From positions 123,851-187,850 of the forward strand of contig NZ_JAGGKT010000010.1 of assembly GCF_017873965.1 (NCBI RefSeq): 64,000 bases of DNA. Reading direction: 5' to 3'. A model generated the notes under the pieces. The model saw only the letters and a list, made by a program, of their open reading frames with translations, did no database searches and had not been told where the DNA came from. Position 1 is the first letter of the stretch. Every line of letters begins with the position of its first letter. Of this stretch, positions 25,252-34,794 are shown in pieces. Both the position numbers and the translations under genes were made by a program. The DNA is from Ammoniphilus resinae (GTDB taxonomy: Bacteria > Bacillota > Bacilli > Aneurinibacillales > RAOX-1).

Positions 25252-26756
25252 GAATTTATTATGCCAGTATTATACAAGAAACAAATACATTTAGTCCTCT
25301 GATCACGAATCTCACTAATTTTCAGAGAGGGTATTATTTAGAAGGGAGTGAGATTAGGAGTCACCTGTTCCATACAAATAGCGAAATTGCTGGTTTTTTA
25401 CAGTACTTAGAGCTGTTCGATGAGGTAACGTTAATCCCAGGGATCGCTGCCTGGGCCGTTCCATCCGGGAAGATCAAAAAGGATGCTCTTCAATTTCTCA
25501 TCAACCGTCTAGTAGATGAACTGCAAAAAAATCTACCGGTAGATGGTGTCTTATTGTCACTTCATGGAGCTCTTGTGTCGGATGGGTTGGAGGATTGTGA
25601 AGGATATATCTTAGAACAGGTCCGAAGAGTCGTCGGAACTCATGTGAAAATTGTCAGCACATTGGATTATCATGCTGCTGTAACCGAAAAAATGATAGAG
25701 ATGTCAGATATTCTAGTGGGATTTCGTACGTATCCTCATGTTGATTTTAAAGATACGGGAGTTAGAGCCGCGAAGTGTATGAAACAATTATTAGATGACA
25801 ATCCCAAAATAAGCAAATACTATGCAACGCTTCCTCTGATCCTTCCTGTTGAGAATACAGAAACTTCCCATGGACCGATGTCCCACGCCATCCAGCACAT
25901 TGAACAACTTGACCACAATCGTTTGATTCTCAGTGCCTCCCTTTTTTGTCCGCAGCCATGGCTGGATATCAATCAACCAGGTGTTTCCATGATTACTTAT
26001 ACGCTGGGAGATTCCAGCGAGGAATGGATGAAGACTGAAATCGTAAATATTCTCTCTTATATTTGGGACTCAAAATTATTGTTTTTTAATACCTATCCAA
26101 CCGTAGAAAGGGTGTTGGATAAGGTTGATCAATGGGAAAGTCCAATCATCTTGATTGACTCCGGTGATGTCATTAGTGGAGGGGCAATCGGTGATAGCAC
26201 GGTTATTCTAAGAGAAATGATTAAGCACAAGAAAAATCTTTCAGCGGTGATCCCCATCGTAGATTCCAAAACAGTAGAACAGGCATTTCAAGTTGGCAAG
26301 GGGAAATCAGCCTGGTTTGAAGTGGGTGGAGAAAAAGATTACGGATACAATTGTGCAGTTAAACTACAGGCCTATATTTCTGAATTATCGGAACAGATTA
26401 TAGAGGTGAAAGGGTCATCGTTTTCTGGGATTAAATTGAATTTAGGTAGAAGGGCATTATTAAAAATTGATCCATCGATTCAATTAATTGTATCTGAATA
26501 TCCTACCCTCATTCATGATGCTGAAGTCTTGAGAAGTATTGGGATCATCCCTGAAGAGCAAGATTTAATCATCCAAAAGTCACATAAGTTATTCCGAGCA
26601 TCATACCAAAATATTGCTAAATCCATCGTGATCGTGGATACTCCCGGATTTACAGATTTAAATCTGAAGCGATTAAGGTTTAACCATATCAAAAAACCAA
26701 TGTATCCATTTGATCAGATCACTCTTCGTGAAATAAAAATCCAACAATACATTTGA
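25248..26756 (+). CDS. M81-family metallopeptidase (MlrC-like)
   Basis: A 502-residue homologue of microcystinase C. The start is a TTG overlapping the regulator stop, with AGGAGGATGG before it. The N-terminal domain holds the zinc-site motifs LSLHGALVSDG, STLDYHAAVT and TYPHVDF, whose Asp and His residues bind the metal. The C-terminal domain carries LIDSGDVISGGAIGDST. Members hydrolyse peptide-like or amide bonds in small molecules and are often found beside transporters in catabolic clusters. With the aminotransferase and TRAP genes it probably opens an imported amide or lactam; the compound is unknown. Confidence 0.85.
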   Translation: MRIYYASIIQETNTFSPLITNLTNFQRGYYLEGSEIRSHLFHTNSEIAGFLQYLELFDEVTLIPGIAAWAVPSGKIKKDALQFLINRLVDELQKNLPVDGVLLSLHGALVSDGLEDCEGYILEQVRRVVGTHVKIVSTLDYHAAVTEKMIEMSDILVGFRTYPHVDFKDTGVRAAKCMKQLLDDNPKISKYYATLPLILPVENTETSHGPMSHAIQHIEQLDHNRLILSASLFCPQPWLDINQPGVSMITYTLGDSSEEWMKTEIVNILSYIWDSKLLFFNTYPTVERVLDKVDQWESPIILIDSGDVISGGAIGDSTVILREMIKHKKNLSAVIPIVDSKTVEQAFQVGKGKSAWFEVGGEKDYGYNCAVKLQAYISELSEQIIEVKGSSFSGIKLNLGRRALLKIDPSIQLIVSEYPTLIHDAEVLRSIGIIPEEQDLIIQKSHKLFRASYQNIAKSIVIVDTPGFTDLNLKRLRFNHIKKPMYPFDQITLREIKIQQYI

Positions 26757-26773
26757 AAGAGAGGATGGGGACC

Positions 26774-27967
26774 ATGAATGAACTGGCCTTAATGGGAGGA
26801 AGCCCGCAAATTCCTTATGAATTGCCAAGTGTAAAGAATACTTCGGGTAGAGATGTTGGGGAAGAGGAATTAAGGTTGGTGACAGAAGTTGTTAAGTCTG
26901 GAAATATGGGATTTTTATATGGAGCGAAAATAAAACAATTTCAACAAGAATGGGCAGAAAAATTCAAGGTTGATACGGCAGTTGCTGTAAGTAGCGGTAC
27001 AGCTTCCCTGCACACGGCGATGATCTTTTTGAATATTGGCCCAGGTGATGAAGTTTTAGTTCCTGCAATTACCGATATGGGTACCATTATTGCGGTGTTA
27101 TCTGAGAATGCCACTCCTGTTTTTGTGGATGTCGATTTGCATACGCAAAATATGGATCCAAAAGATATTGAACATCGCATAACGGAAAGAACGAAGGCCA
27201 TTATACCCGTTCATCTGTATGGTTTTCCTTGTGATATGGATCCGATTATGGATATTGCTAGAAAACATAAGTTATTTGTTGTTGAAGATTGTTGCCAGGC
27301 CCACCTAACGGAATATAAAGGCAGATTGGTAGGGACGATTGGTGATGTAGGCTGTTTTAGTTTTCAGCAAAGTAAGCATATGACGACCGGTGACGGTGGG
27401 ATGGTTATTACCAATCGTGACGAAATATGTGGCCGTAAATTACAGCATTGTGCAGATAAAGGTTGGCCCAGAGAAAAATATAGAGACCACCTCTTTTTAG
27501 CACCTAACTATCATATGACGGAACTACAGGCAGCAGTTGGTATTGCACAGTTTCGAAAGTTGGACGATTTTATTGAGAGGAGGCGCAAATCAGCAACCTA
27601 TCTATCAGATTTGCTTAAGGGCCTGAATGGAGTTGTTCCCCCTTTAGAAGTAGAGTGGGCCAGAAATACGTACTATGAGTATGCACTTACCATAGAACCT
27701 AAACAATTCAAAGTCAGTAATCAGGTGTTGGCAAGGGCATTGACAGCTGAAGGAGTCCAAACTGCACCCGGTTATCTTCCTTATCCCATTTATATGTATG
27801 AGGTGATCAAAAACAAAGTTCAATCATTTGATGTGGATCTGTGTCCAGTAGCAAATCAGGCTTGCCAAAGCATGTTGTTTATCCCATGGAATGAAAAATT
27901 GACTGATCAGCATGTAGAAGATATTGCTGCAGCCATTAGGAAGGTACTCATGTACTACAGCAAATGA
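26774..27967 (+). CDS. DegT/DnrJ/EryC1/StrS-family PLP aminotransferase
   Basis: About 397 residues. The PLP lysine is in FSFQQSKHMTTGDGGM, and the usual VSSGTASLHTAM and VVEDCCQAHLTEYKG segments are present. The ATG at 26774 was chosen because GAGAGGATGGGG lies upstream and the product then starts MNELALMGG like its relatives; the frame opens 21 bp earlier at a TTG. The family mostly transaminates keto sugars, but it also occurs in catabolic loci. Its place between an M81 peptidase and a TRAP transporter suggests it acts on the imported compound or a product of it. Confidence 0.85.
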   Translation: MNELALMGGSPQIPYELPSVKNTSGRDVGEEELRLVTEVVKSGNMGFLYGAKIKQFQQEWAEKFKVDTAVAVSSGTASLHTAMIFLNIGPGDEVLVPAITDMGTIIAVLSENATPVFVDVDLHTQNMDPKDIEHRITERTKAIIPVHLYGFPCDMDPIMDIARKHKLFVVEDCCQAHLTEYKGRLVGTIGDVGCFSFQQSKHMTTGDGGMVITNRDEICGRKLQHCADKGWPREKYRDHLFLAPNYHMTELQAAVGIAQFRKLDDFIERRRKSATYLSDLLKGLNGVVPPLEVEWARNTYYEYALTIEPKQFKVSNQVLARALTAEGVQTAPGYLPYPIYMYEVIKNKVQSFDVDLCPVANQACQSMLFIPWNEKLTDQHVEDIAAAIRKVLMYYSK

Positions 27968-27993
27968 TGAATGCAAATGGAGGAGGATGGTAG

Positions 27994-29028
27994 ATGATGA
28001 AGAAATGTGCACGTCAATGGATTTGTCTGCTAGCTTGTTTTGCATTATTGGTTGGATGCTCTGGCGGGGTAGAAACAAACTCTGGTGGAGAAAAACCCTC
28101 TACAACCAAAGTAAAAGATGCTCCGGTTGTGCTGAAGCTTGCCCATGGATATGCACCTGAACATCCATTTGCCATAGGAGCCGAAAATATCGCGAAGGAA
28201 ATTAATGAAAAATCCGGAGGAAGATTAGATGTTAAAGTGTATCCTGGAGGCCAGCTAGGGAGTGAAAAGGACCTCGTTGATGGGTTAACCACGGGATCGG
28301 TAGACATGACGATGGCAGGACCTGGAGAACTGGGTAAGCGATTCAAACCGATGCTAATCTTTGATGGGCCTTTTGTGTTTCGGGATGCTGAACATTTAAT
28401 GAAAGCGATGAACGGAGAATTTGGCCAGGAATTGGCGAATGAGATGGCAAAAGAAATTGGAATTCGATCGCTTTCAGTCCTCTATATGGGGCAGCGATAT
28501 ATTACTACTTCAAATGTTCCCATAAATACACCGGAAGATTTAAAGGGTGTAAAACTTAGAGTTCCGGATCAACCCTTGAGTGTGGCGAATGCCAAAGCCA
28601 TGGGGGCTACTCCCACTCCTATGGCGTTTTCCGAGGTCTATTTAGGTCTTCAACAGGGAGTTATTGACGGACAAGAAAATCCACTTGCCCAAATTACCTC
28701 AGCCAAGTTTAATGAGGTGCAAAAGTATATTAGTTTAACGGGGCACGTGACCCAAGCGGTTGCCTTTATCATAAATGATCAAAAGTTAAATTCGCTTTCT
28801 TCAGACTTGCAAAAAATTGTAACTGACGTCGTTCATTCGAATGGTGAGAAAATGAATCAAGCGATTCTAGATTTTGAAAAGAGTGCATTAGATGATCTTA
28901 AAGCAAAAGGAATGGAAGTGATCGAGCCTGATGTCGATGCCTTCAGAGAAGCGACGAAATCGGTGATCACAGAATTTGAATCTGAGTGGGGAGCAGGGAT
29001 TTACGAAAAAATTCAAGCTGTGAAATAA
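27994..29028 (+). CDS. dctP: TRAP transporter substrate-binding lipoprotein (DctP family)
   Basis: A 344-residue DctP-type receptor. A signal peptide ends in the lipobox LLVGC (Cys about 22) and a short polar linker follows. The core starts PVVLKLAHGYAPEHPFA and has the GGQLGSEKDLVDGLTTGS and DLKGVKLRVPDQ segments; the Arg in KLRV is the conserved ligand for the solute carboxylate. VIDGQENPLAQI is the dimer/helix region. It delivers an organic acid to the membrane proteins encoded next, after a perfect stem-loop. Confidence 0.92.
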   Translation: MMKKCARQWICLLACFALLVGCSGGVETNSGGEKPSTTKVKDAPVVLKLAHGYAPEHPFAIGAENIAKEINEKSGGRLDVKVYPGGQLGSEKDLVDGLTTGSVDMTMAGPGELGKRFKPMLIFDGPFVFRDAEHLMKAMNGEFGQELANEMAKEIGIRSLSVLYMGQRYITTSNVPINTPEDLKGVKLRVPDQPLSVANAKAMGATPTPMAFSEVYLGLQQGVIDGQENPLAQITSAKFNEVQKYISLTGHVTQAVAFIINDQKLNSLSSDLQKIVTDVVHSNGEKMNQAILDFEKSALDDLKAKGMEVIEPDVDAFREATKSVITEFESEWGAGIYEKIQAVK

Positions 29029-29039
29029 TCCGTGATGAA

Positions 29040-29064
29040 CTGGTGGAGAACTATTCTCCACCAG
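29040..29064 (+). promoter_or_regulatory. Intercistronic stem-loop, dctP-dctQ
   Basis: CTGGTGGAGAA and TTCTCCACCAG form a perfect 11-bp stem around CTA, with only CCTTT after it. It is expected to protect or attenuate the mRNA so that binding protein exceeds permease. Confidence 0.65.
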
Positions 29065-29092
29065 ACCTTTATTCAAAAGGTAGGGGATTGCG

Positions 29093-29590
29093 TTGAATAA
29101 ATCAAATAAAATTCTAAGAATAATAGACAGTCTCGATGAATATGTAATTGCCGTTGGGATTGCCCTGATCACCTTCATGGTGACGGTGCAAATTCCTTTA
29201 CGATTTTTCGATATGCCGCTCATTTGGAGTGAGGAGTTAGCCAGATATCTATTTGTTTGGATCACATTAATTGGTATTGGTTATGGTGTAAAGAAACAGA
29301 TCCATGTACGAATGGAATTTTTTTTTCATTTTCTCCCTAAGAAATTACAAGATATTTTGTCTATCATTCTTAATTTCATAGCCATATTCAGTTTCTTATA
29401 TATTGTGCCGTCTTCTTTTAGCTTTGCGGTATCTCAAACGAATATCCTATCTGCTGCTTTACAGATGCCTATGTTCTTTTTGATCATTTTTGTTCCAATC
29501 AGTATGGTGTTAGTTGTTATACGGCTACTCATTGAAACCGTTCAATTAATAAAAAGATTCTATGCTGAACTAAGAGGTGAGAACATATGA
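29093..29590 (+). CDS. dctQ: TRAP transporter small permease (DctQ family)
   Basis: A 165-residue membrane protein with four hydrophobic helices. The family motif PLIWSEELARYLFVWITLIG is at about residues 42-61, with the WxEExxR pattern. The start is a TTG; GGGGATT is a modest ribosome binding site. It overlaps dctM by 4 bp (ATGA). DctQ scaffolds the large permease, and the pair uses a sodium gradient to import the solute. Confidence 0.9.
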   Translation: MNKSNKILRIIDSLDEYVIAVGIALITFMVTVQIPLRFFDMPLIWSEELARYLFVWITLIGIGYGVKKQIHVRMEFFFHFLPKKLQDILSIILNFIAIFSFLYIVPSSFSFAVSQTNILSAALQMPMFFLIIFVPISMVLVVIRLLIETVQLIKRFYAELRGENI

Positions 29591-30861
29591 CCATACTCTT
29601 CGGAACATTTTTTCTATTACTCATCCTCCGCGTACCGATTGCTTTTTGTTTGTTTATTAGTTCACTTTTTTACATGGTCTCTAACGATATTCCCTTAACA
29701 GTGGTTACTCAGCGGTTAATCGCTGGGGTGGATTCCTTTCCGCTTCTCGCTGTTCCGATGTTCATTTTAGCTGGAGAAATTATGAATGTATCGGGGATTA
29801 CTACCCGTTTGTTTACCTTTGCAGAGCGTGTTTTAGGACATTTTACGGGAGGACTTGCTTATGCAAATGTTTTGGCCAGTGTGATTTTCTCAGGAATGTC
29901 AGGGTCTGCTATTGCAGATGTCGGAGGCCTCGGAGCTGTAGAATTAAAAGCGATGCGTAAAGCCAAATACAAGGAAAATTTTAGTTTGGCGATTACAGGA
30001 GCTTCCTCGGTCATTGGTCCCATTATTCCACCTAGTGTTCCCGTCATTGTATTTGCTGCAATATCCGATGTATCGATTGGGAGATTATTTTTAGGAGGGA
30101 TTATTCCCGGATTAATTATGGCGATTGCCTTATGTATCATGATTTATATCTATGGTAGAAGAAAGGGTCTCCCCAAGCATCCTAGATCTTCTTGGAAAGA
30201 ATTATATCTGGCTACAAAGGAAGCATTCTTGCCACTATTAACACCCGTCATTGTATTGGCAGGAATTTTTACCGGGATTTTTACACCTACAGAAATTGCT
30301 GGAGTTACAGTACTCTATGCATTGTTTTTGGGATTCTTATATAAATCTTTCACTTTAAGAGAACTGCCCACCTTTTTAATCACGGCAGGCAAAACCACGA
30401 TCAATGTTTCGCTTATAGTTTCCTGTGCAGCAGTTTTTGGGTGGATTTTAGCTAGTGAACAAATTCCACAGATGTTGTCACAATACTTTGTCGGCTATAT
30501 TAGCAGTGAGTTTATGGCTTTGATTATTATCAATATGTTTCTTCTGATCATAGGTACATTTATGGATAATTCTGCGGCCATTCCCATCCTAACTCCTGTT
30601 TTGCTGCCTTTAGCCATTAGTTACGGAATTGACCCTGTCCATTTTGGGATTATCATGATTTTAAACTTGATGATTGGATTGATTACGCCACCCGTAGGAT
30701 TGGTCTTGTATGTGCTATCAAGTGTTTCATCCGTTCCTTTTGAAAGAATTTCCAAAGCCATTGCCCCATTTGTCATTGCATTGGTTATAGTGCTGTTAAT
30801 CGTAAGTTTTGTACCACAGCTAGTCTTGTTTATTCCTAATTTGATATTGGGGTCTCCATAG
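29587..30861 (+). CDS. dctM: TRAP transporter large permease (DctM family)
   Basis: A 424-residue membrane protein with about twelve helices and two hairpin-like re-entrant regions. Signatures are LLAVPMFILAGEIMN, FSGMSGSAIADVGGLG and GPIIPPSVPVIVFA in the first half, and GLITPPVGLVLYVLSS in the second. It is the ion-coupled transport subunit. Its stop codon is followed within 4 bp by the truncated metallo-beta-lactamase-fold remnant, so the operon ends at a recombination joint and no terminator is seen directly after it. Confidence 0.93.
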   Translation: MTILFGTFFLLLILRVPIAFCLFISSLFYMVSNDIPLTVVTQRLIAGVDSFPLLAVPMFILAGEIMNVSGITTRLFTFAERVLGHFTGGLAYANVLASVIFSGMSGSAIADVGGLGAVELKAMRKAKYKENFSLAITGASSVIGPIIPPSVPVIVFAAISDVSIGRLFLGGIIPGLIMAIALCIMIYIYGRRKGLPKHPRSSWKELYLATKEAFLPLLTPVIVLAGIFTGIFTPTEIAGVTVLYALFLGFLYKSFTLRELPTFLITAGKTTINVSLIVSCAAVFGWILASEQIPQMLSQYFVGYISSEFMALIIINMFLLIIGTFMDNSAAIPILTPVLLPLAISYGIDPVHFGIIMILNLMIGLITPPVGLVLYVLSSVSSVPFERISKAIAPFVIALVIVLLIVSFVPQLVLFIPNLILGSP

Positions 30862-30864
30862 AAC

Positions 30865-31230
30865 GAAGAGGGGACTGTAAAGGGTATCACTTATAAAACG
30901 GTACCGGCTTACAATGTAACAAAAGAAAATCATCCGAAGGACCGGGAATGGGCCGGTTTTATCATTAACACCAATGGATCTTCCTATTACTTAGCAGGAG
31001 ATACGGATCTGATACCAGAGATGGAGAATGTGGACGCGGACGTCGCATTCCTTCCGATGGGTGTTACCTATACGATGGCTTATGAAGAAGCAGCGAGAAC
31101 AGCTAATTTCATTCGGCCTCGCATTGTCGTCCCGTATCATTATGGTGACGTGGTAAGGACGAGAGAAGATGCATTGAAGTTCATCAGCTTGGTTGATCCA
31201 GACATCACGGCATTTTTAATGAAGGAATAG
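30865..31230 (+). pseudogene. MBL-fold metallohydrolase, 3' half only
   Basis: An open frame without start codon, 122 residues, beginning EEGTVKGITYKTVPAYNVT and ending in a proper stop. It contains the C-terminal MBL features AGDTD (metal-binding Asp) and VVPYHYGD (metal-binding His), as in UPF0173/YtkL-like hydrolases. The N-terminal half with the HxHxDH motif is absent. The fragment starts 4 bp after the dctM stop, so it appears to have been cut when the TRAP operon arrived or when DNA between was lost. It is probably not translated. Confidence 0.75.
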
Positions 31231-31240
31231 TAGTAAAGAA

Positions 31241-31274
31241 AAACAGCCGCTCACATAAGTGAAGCCGGCTGTTT
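31241..31274. terminator. Bidirectional terminator
   Basis: AAACAGCCG and CGGCTGTTT close a hairpin between the MBL remnant and the convergent epimerase pseudogene, with A/T-rich flanks on both sides. Confidence 0.65.
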
Positions 31275-31278
31275 ACAT

Positions 31279-32155
31279 CTATGGAATAATTTTTTTCGAT
31301 TTGAATTCCTGAAAAATGCGCAAAAACATTTCTTCACTGCCCAGCACCTCTGTAAAGCCAAACTGTTTAATTTTTGTTGTATCAGACATCACATCAAATT
31401 CACGGCCAAACACCAAGTCACCAAAGCGCCAGGTTACTACTTTTTCAAATGGAACAGATTGTAAACGGTATTTCGAGACCATCTTCTCCCACGTATTCCG
31501 TTGAAGCGGCATCATATCTTTTAAGGAAATGGTTTGCAGTGGTGCGTAGTCCATCTTGAAGAATTCGGCGAACTTGGGCCAAAGGTGTTCCCACCTGAAA
31601 AAGTCGCCGTTTGTAATGTTGAATACCTCAAAAGAGCATCTATCATCTGTGGCCGCCCAAACAGCACCCCGTGCCAGAAGTGATGCATCCTTGAGCAAGC
31701 GCTTGGTAGGCTCCTGTTTTTCCGGGGAATCGCAAGGGCAAGTCTAGTTCTTTTGAGATAGTGGCATAAACGGCAATCACCATCGCAATGTTCATCTGAT
31801 TACCTATGGATAGACCGGCTACTAAATCCGGACGCAAAATAGTCTAAGTCCAGTTCTTTCCTTTTTGATACGAACGTAAAAAATCCTCCTGGTTATAATA
31901 AAAGTGTGGTGGCATATGCCGTGGATCTGTCTCTTTGGCAGGTGTTTTATATTTTCCTAAACGAACGCCGTAAACTTTCGCACCTTGCATTAATAGAACA
32001 CGTTCCAGTGAATTCGATGTTTCCTGGACGGACATTGCCACATTTTTTAACATGGCTGTATCTACTTCGATTTGTTCTGATGAGAGTGGAGCGAAATCCT
32101 GGTATGCAGAATAAAAGATGTGGGTGATGTTATCTATTTGTTTAATCTTTTGCAG
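31279..32155 (-). pseudogene. SDR-family NAD-dependent reductase (PRISE-like), broken
   Basis: Remnant of a progesterone-5-beta-reductase/iridoid-synthase-like SDR. From upstream it reads ITHIFYSAYQDFAPLS, VLLMQGAKVYGVRLG (catalytic Tyr region), KNWT, then an in-frame TAG at 31844-31846 where the family usually has Trp. It continues TILRPDLVAG to AYQALAQ, then shifts frame near 31690 before DASLLARGAVWAATDD and FNITNGDFFRW to the normal stop. The N-terminal Rossmann part is missing. Its place is taken by a copy of repeat R1 from about 32150. Three lesions make function very unlikely. Confidence 0.8.
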
Positions 32156-32221
32156 CGCTCCACCTCAAAAAAGGGGGCAGCCCCCTTTTTTGAGATAAAG
32201 CGTTAGCTTGGCCAAGTCGGA
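32150..32221. repeat. Dispersed repeat R1 at a gene-truncation joint
   Basis: CAGCGCTCCACCTC, a perfect GGGGGC/GCCCCC hairpin with AAAAAA/TTTTTT arms, then AGATAAAGCGTTAGCTTGGC. It replaces the 5' end of the SDR pseudogene and lies 7 bp from the stop of the TRAP binding-protein gene. Confidence 0.6.
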
Positions 32222-32228
32222 CAAGGTT

Positions 32229-33335
32229 TTATTTCACCGCTTGAATACGACGTAAGATATCCCCATATTCACTGTCGTACTTCTGATAGACTTTTTGAGA
32301 GGCTTTAAGGAATGCATCATAATCGACATCTTCTTTATCTGTAACCTCCATCCCTTCTTTCTTAGCCAGTTCAAGATTCTCTTGCTCTTTTGAACTAATA
32401 AATTCTCTTTGGTAATCTCGAGCTTTAGCAGCAGAATCTAAAAGAACTTGTTGTAATTCAGGAGTAAAGCTATCAAATTTTGTTTTTGTAATGATAAATA
32501 AAGCTGGATTATAAAAATGACCAGTAAGGCTTAGGTACTTCTGCACCTCATAAAACTTACTCGAAATGATAACACCTAGTGGATTCTCTTGGCCATCCAC
32601 TACACCCTGTTGCATGGAAGTAAATAACTCTGTAAATGACATTGGAGTTGGACTAGCACCAAATGCTAAAAAACTTTCCATATGTATTTTATTTTCCATC
32701 GTTCTAATTTTTAATCCGTTTAAGTCTTCAGGTTTTTTAATGGGATGATCGTTATTTGTTATATTACGAAAGCCATTTTCAGCCCATGCTAATACTTTTA
32801 ATCCAGACTTACCCAATTCATTTCCAATCTCATCACCGATTTCACCATCTAGCACTTTGTAAGCATGTTCTCGGTCCCGAAAGAGGAAAGGAAAATCAAA
32901 TGCATTTGCAATAGGGGTAAAGTTTCCTAATGGACCAGTAGAGGCAAGCATCATATCGACGGTACCTAGCTGCACACCTTCCATCATTTCACGTTCTCCA
33001 CCTAATTCCCCAGCAGGATGGATTTCTACTGTCACCTTACCATTTGTCGCTTTTTCAACTAGCTCTTTAAATTTCATAGAACCTTGATGAAGATAGGAGT
33101 CTTCTGAACCTGCCTGCACGTGACCAAATACAATCTTCATTTCTTCGAATTTAGATTCATTTCCCTCGTTAGGATTGGAATTGCTATTGGATGATGCGGG
33201 TTTTTCGTTTTGAGGAGATGGGTCATTAGGTTTTTGTTCTGCATTCCCAGATGTTTGTGAATCCGCTCCACACCCTGTTAGTAAGCCTGCTAGAACAACA
33301 GCTGATAAGGAACTGCTTAGGATTTTTTTAACCAT
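32229..33335 (-). CDS. dctP: Orphan TRAP substrate-binding lipoprotein (DctP family)
   Basis: About 368 residues. The ATG at 33335 is chosen for GGGGGAAAGA upstream and a normal signal peptide with lipobox LLTGC. A long Asn/Ser/Pro-rich linker precedes the core starting MKIVFGHVQAG. The NGLKIRTMENK segment has the conserved carboxylate-binding Arg. It is clearly paralogous to the orphan at 61684 (shared stretches AWAENGFRNITNN, FDFPFLFRD and FTSMQQGVVDG). No dctQ or dctM gene lies next to it, so it must borrow a permease or be encoded apart from it. A dyad in its promoter resembles one in the divergent amidohydrolase promoter. Confidence 0.9.
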   Translation of the reverse strand: MVKKILSSSLSAVVLAGLLTGCGADSQTSGNAEQKPNDPSPQNEKPASSNSNSNPNEGNESKFEEMKIVFGHVQAGSEDSYLHQGSMKFKELVEKATNGKVTVEIHPAGELGGEREMMEGVQLGTVDMMLASTGPLGNFTPIANAFDFPFLFRDREHAYKVLDGEIGDEIGNELGKSGLKVLAWAENGFRNITNNDHPIKKPEDLNGLKIRTMENKIHMESFLAFGASPTPMSFTELFTSMQQGVVDGQENPLGVIISSKFYEVQKYLSLTGHFYNPALFIITKTKFDSFTPELQQVLLDSAAKARDYQREFISSKEQENLELAKKEGMEVTDKEDVDYDAFLKASQKVYQKYDSEYGDILRRIQAVK

Positions 33336-33417
33336 TCTTTCTTTCCCCCAACCTAGTAAATTTAATTGCGTCAGATCCCTTCTTAAATTACAAAAGTGTT
33401 TCAACCGACATACATCC

Positions 33418-33436
33418 TGCATACAAGTGATATGCA
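33418..33436. promoter_or_regulatory. Candidate GntR operator upstream of orphan dctP
   Basis: TGCATACAAGTGATATGCA, a perfect 6-bp dyad. It shares TGCATACA with the site at 33578-33603 on the other side of the divergent region. Confidence 0.45.
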
Positions 33437-33577
33437 ACAGAATATAACATTCACAAAAATTTGTCAATTTAGAAAACATAAGTAACTTGCTTATAGTGTT
33501 AAAAAATATAGTCGGACAGTTTTTCTAAATTAAATAATTGACTAAAAAGTCAAAATAAAATAAAATCGTTTTTAACA

Positions 33578-33603
33578 AATACAACTTGCATACAGGTTGT
33601 ATT
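33578..33603. promoter_or_regulatory. Candidate GntR operator upstream of amidohydrolase operon
   Basis: AATACAAC, then TTGCATACAG, then GTTGTATT: perfect 8-bp arms. It lies ~75 bp before the amidohydrolase ATG. The FCD-type GntR gene at 35362 is the likely binder. Confidence 0.5.
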
Positions 33604-33679
33604 AAATAAGCCGATGCTCTAAGAGCGAAAGCAAAGGAAGCTTTAGTTTTTGTGCATGAAATTATAAGGAGGTTTGTAT

Positions 33680-34777
33680 ATGAGCGATAGTACAGCCACT
33701 CAAGCAGAAGTGAAAAGTCAAAAAAGAACATTAGCGGTCATCGATTGTGATGTGCATATCCAGCCCGTCAGCTATGATGAGATCAAAGCGTATATGCGTC
33801 AACCTTTTCGTGATATGTTCAATCTCTTTAAGGGAAGAGGGATATTTGATAATCCCTTAGGACGTACTACTATCAAGGGTAACACCCCATCAGGAGGCCC
33901 CATCGCTTCTGATCCGAATCATTTGCGTGAGCAGCTTATCAAGCCAAACAATATTGAAACAGCTATTTTAAGTCCATGGATTTATGCGGATTTTTTCTCG
34001 GATCCAGATTTTAAGGCAGAGATAAATGCAGCATTTAATAGCTGGGTACATGATAAATGGCTCAATAGTAAAGTGAATTACGATGGTGTTTTTAAAGCGT
34101 CTATTACAGTGTCTCATCAGGATCCCAATTTGGCGGTGAAAGAAATTGAGCGCTGGGCAGGACATCCCGATTTTGTACAGGTTTATCTAGATTCCGGATC
34201 CCGCGCTCCATTAGGACAGCGGCAATATTGGCCGATTTATGAGGCGTGTGAGCGTTACGGGCTTCCACTTGCCATCCATGTTGGAACAGATGGACTAGGA
34301 GGAAACTCGCGGTTCACCACAGGATTTCCCAATCGTTATGTAGAATGGCTGACTTTGGTTCCTTGTAATTTCCAGGCCCATTTAGTCAGCTTTCTGACGG
34401 AAGGTGTATTTGAACGATTCCCTGGACTGCGAATGGTACTACTTGAAGGAGGTACATTTTGGCTCCCTGGAATGTTATGGAGGTTAGATGCTCTTTATAA
34501 GAGTTTTCGCTTTGAAATTCCTTGGGTCAAGAAGTTGCCAAGCTTGTACGTGAAAGACCATATTCGGTTTGGCACCCAGCCAATGCACCGTCCTGACAAT
34601 GACGAACATTTCCGTTATCTCTTGGAAGTGATTGATGCTGAAAATATTATGATGTTTAGTAGTGATTACCCACATTTTGATACAGACGTTGCGGCCGAAA
34701 TTTTTCCTCGAAACATTTCCGATCAGATGAAAAATAAAATTTTCTATGAGAACGCGAAAGCATTTTACAATCTATAA
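33680..34777 (+). CDS. Amidohydrolase-2 family metal-dependent hydrolase/decarboxylase
   Basis: A 365-residue TIM-barrel enzyme related to ACMSD/gamma-resorcylate decarboxylases and 2-pyrone-type hydrolases. The N-terminal motif IDCDVHIQP carries the metal-binding Asp-x-His. The middle has YGLPLAIHVGTDG (metal His) and the C-terminus FSSDYPHFDTD (catalytic Asp). The ATG at 33680 was chosen, 7 nt after AAGGAGG. It heads an operon with a Rieske protein, GntR and an epimerase, which suggests cleavage or decarboxylation of an aromatic or cyclic acid taken up by the divergent TRAP receptor. Confidence 0.85.
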   Translation: MSDSTATQAEVKSQKRTLAVIDCDVHIQPVSYDEIKAYMRQPFRDMFNLFKGRGIFDNPLGRTTIKGNTPSGGPIASDPNHLREQLIKPNNIETAILSPWIYADFFSDPDFKAEINAAFNSWVHDKWLNSKVNYDGVFKASITVSHQDPNLAVKEIERWAGHPDFVQVYLDSGSRAPLGQRQYWPIYEACERYGLPLAIHVGTDGLGGNSRFTTGFPNRYVEWLTLVPCNFQAHLVSFLTEGVFERFPGLRMVLLEGGTFWLPGMLWRLDALYKSFRFEIPWVKKLPSLYVKDHIRFGTQPMHRPDNDEHFRYLLEVIDAENIMMFSSDYPHFDTDVAAEIFPRNISDQMKNKIFYENAKAFYNL

Positions 34778-34794
34778 ATAGGGGGATGAGCCAT

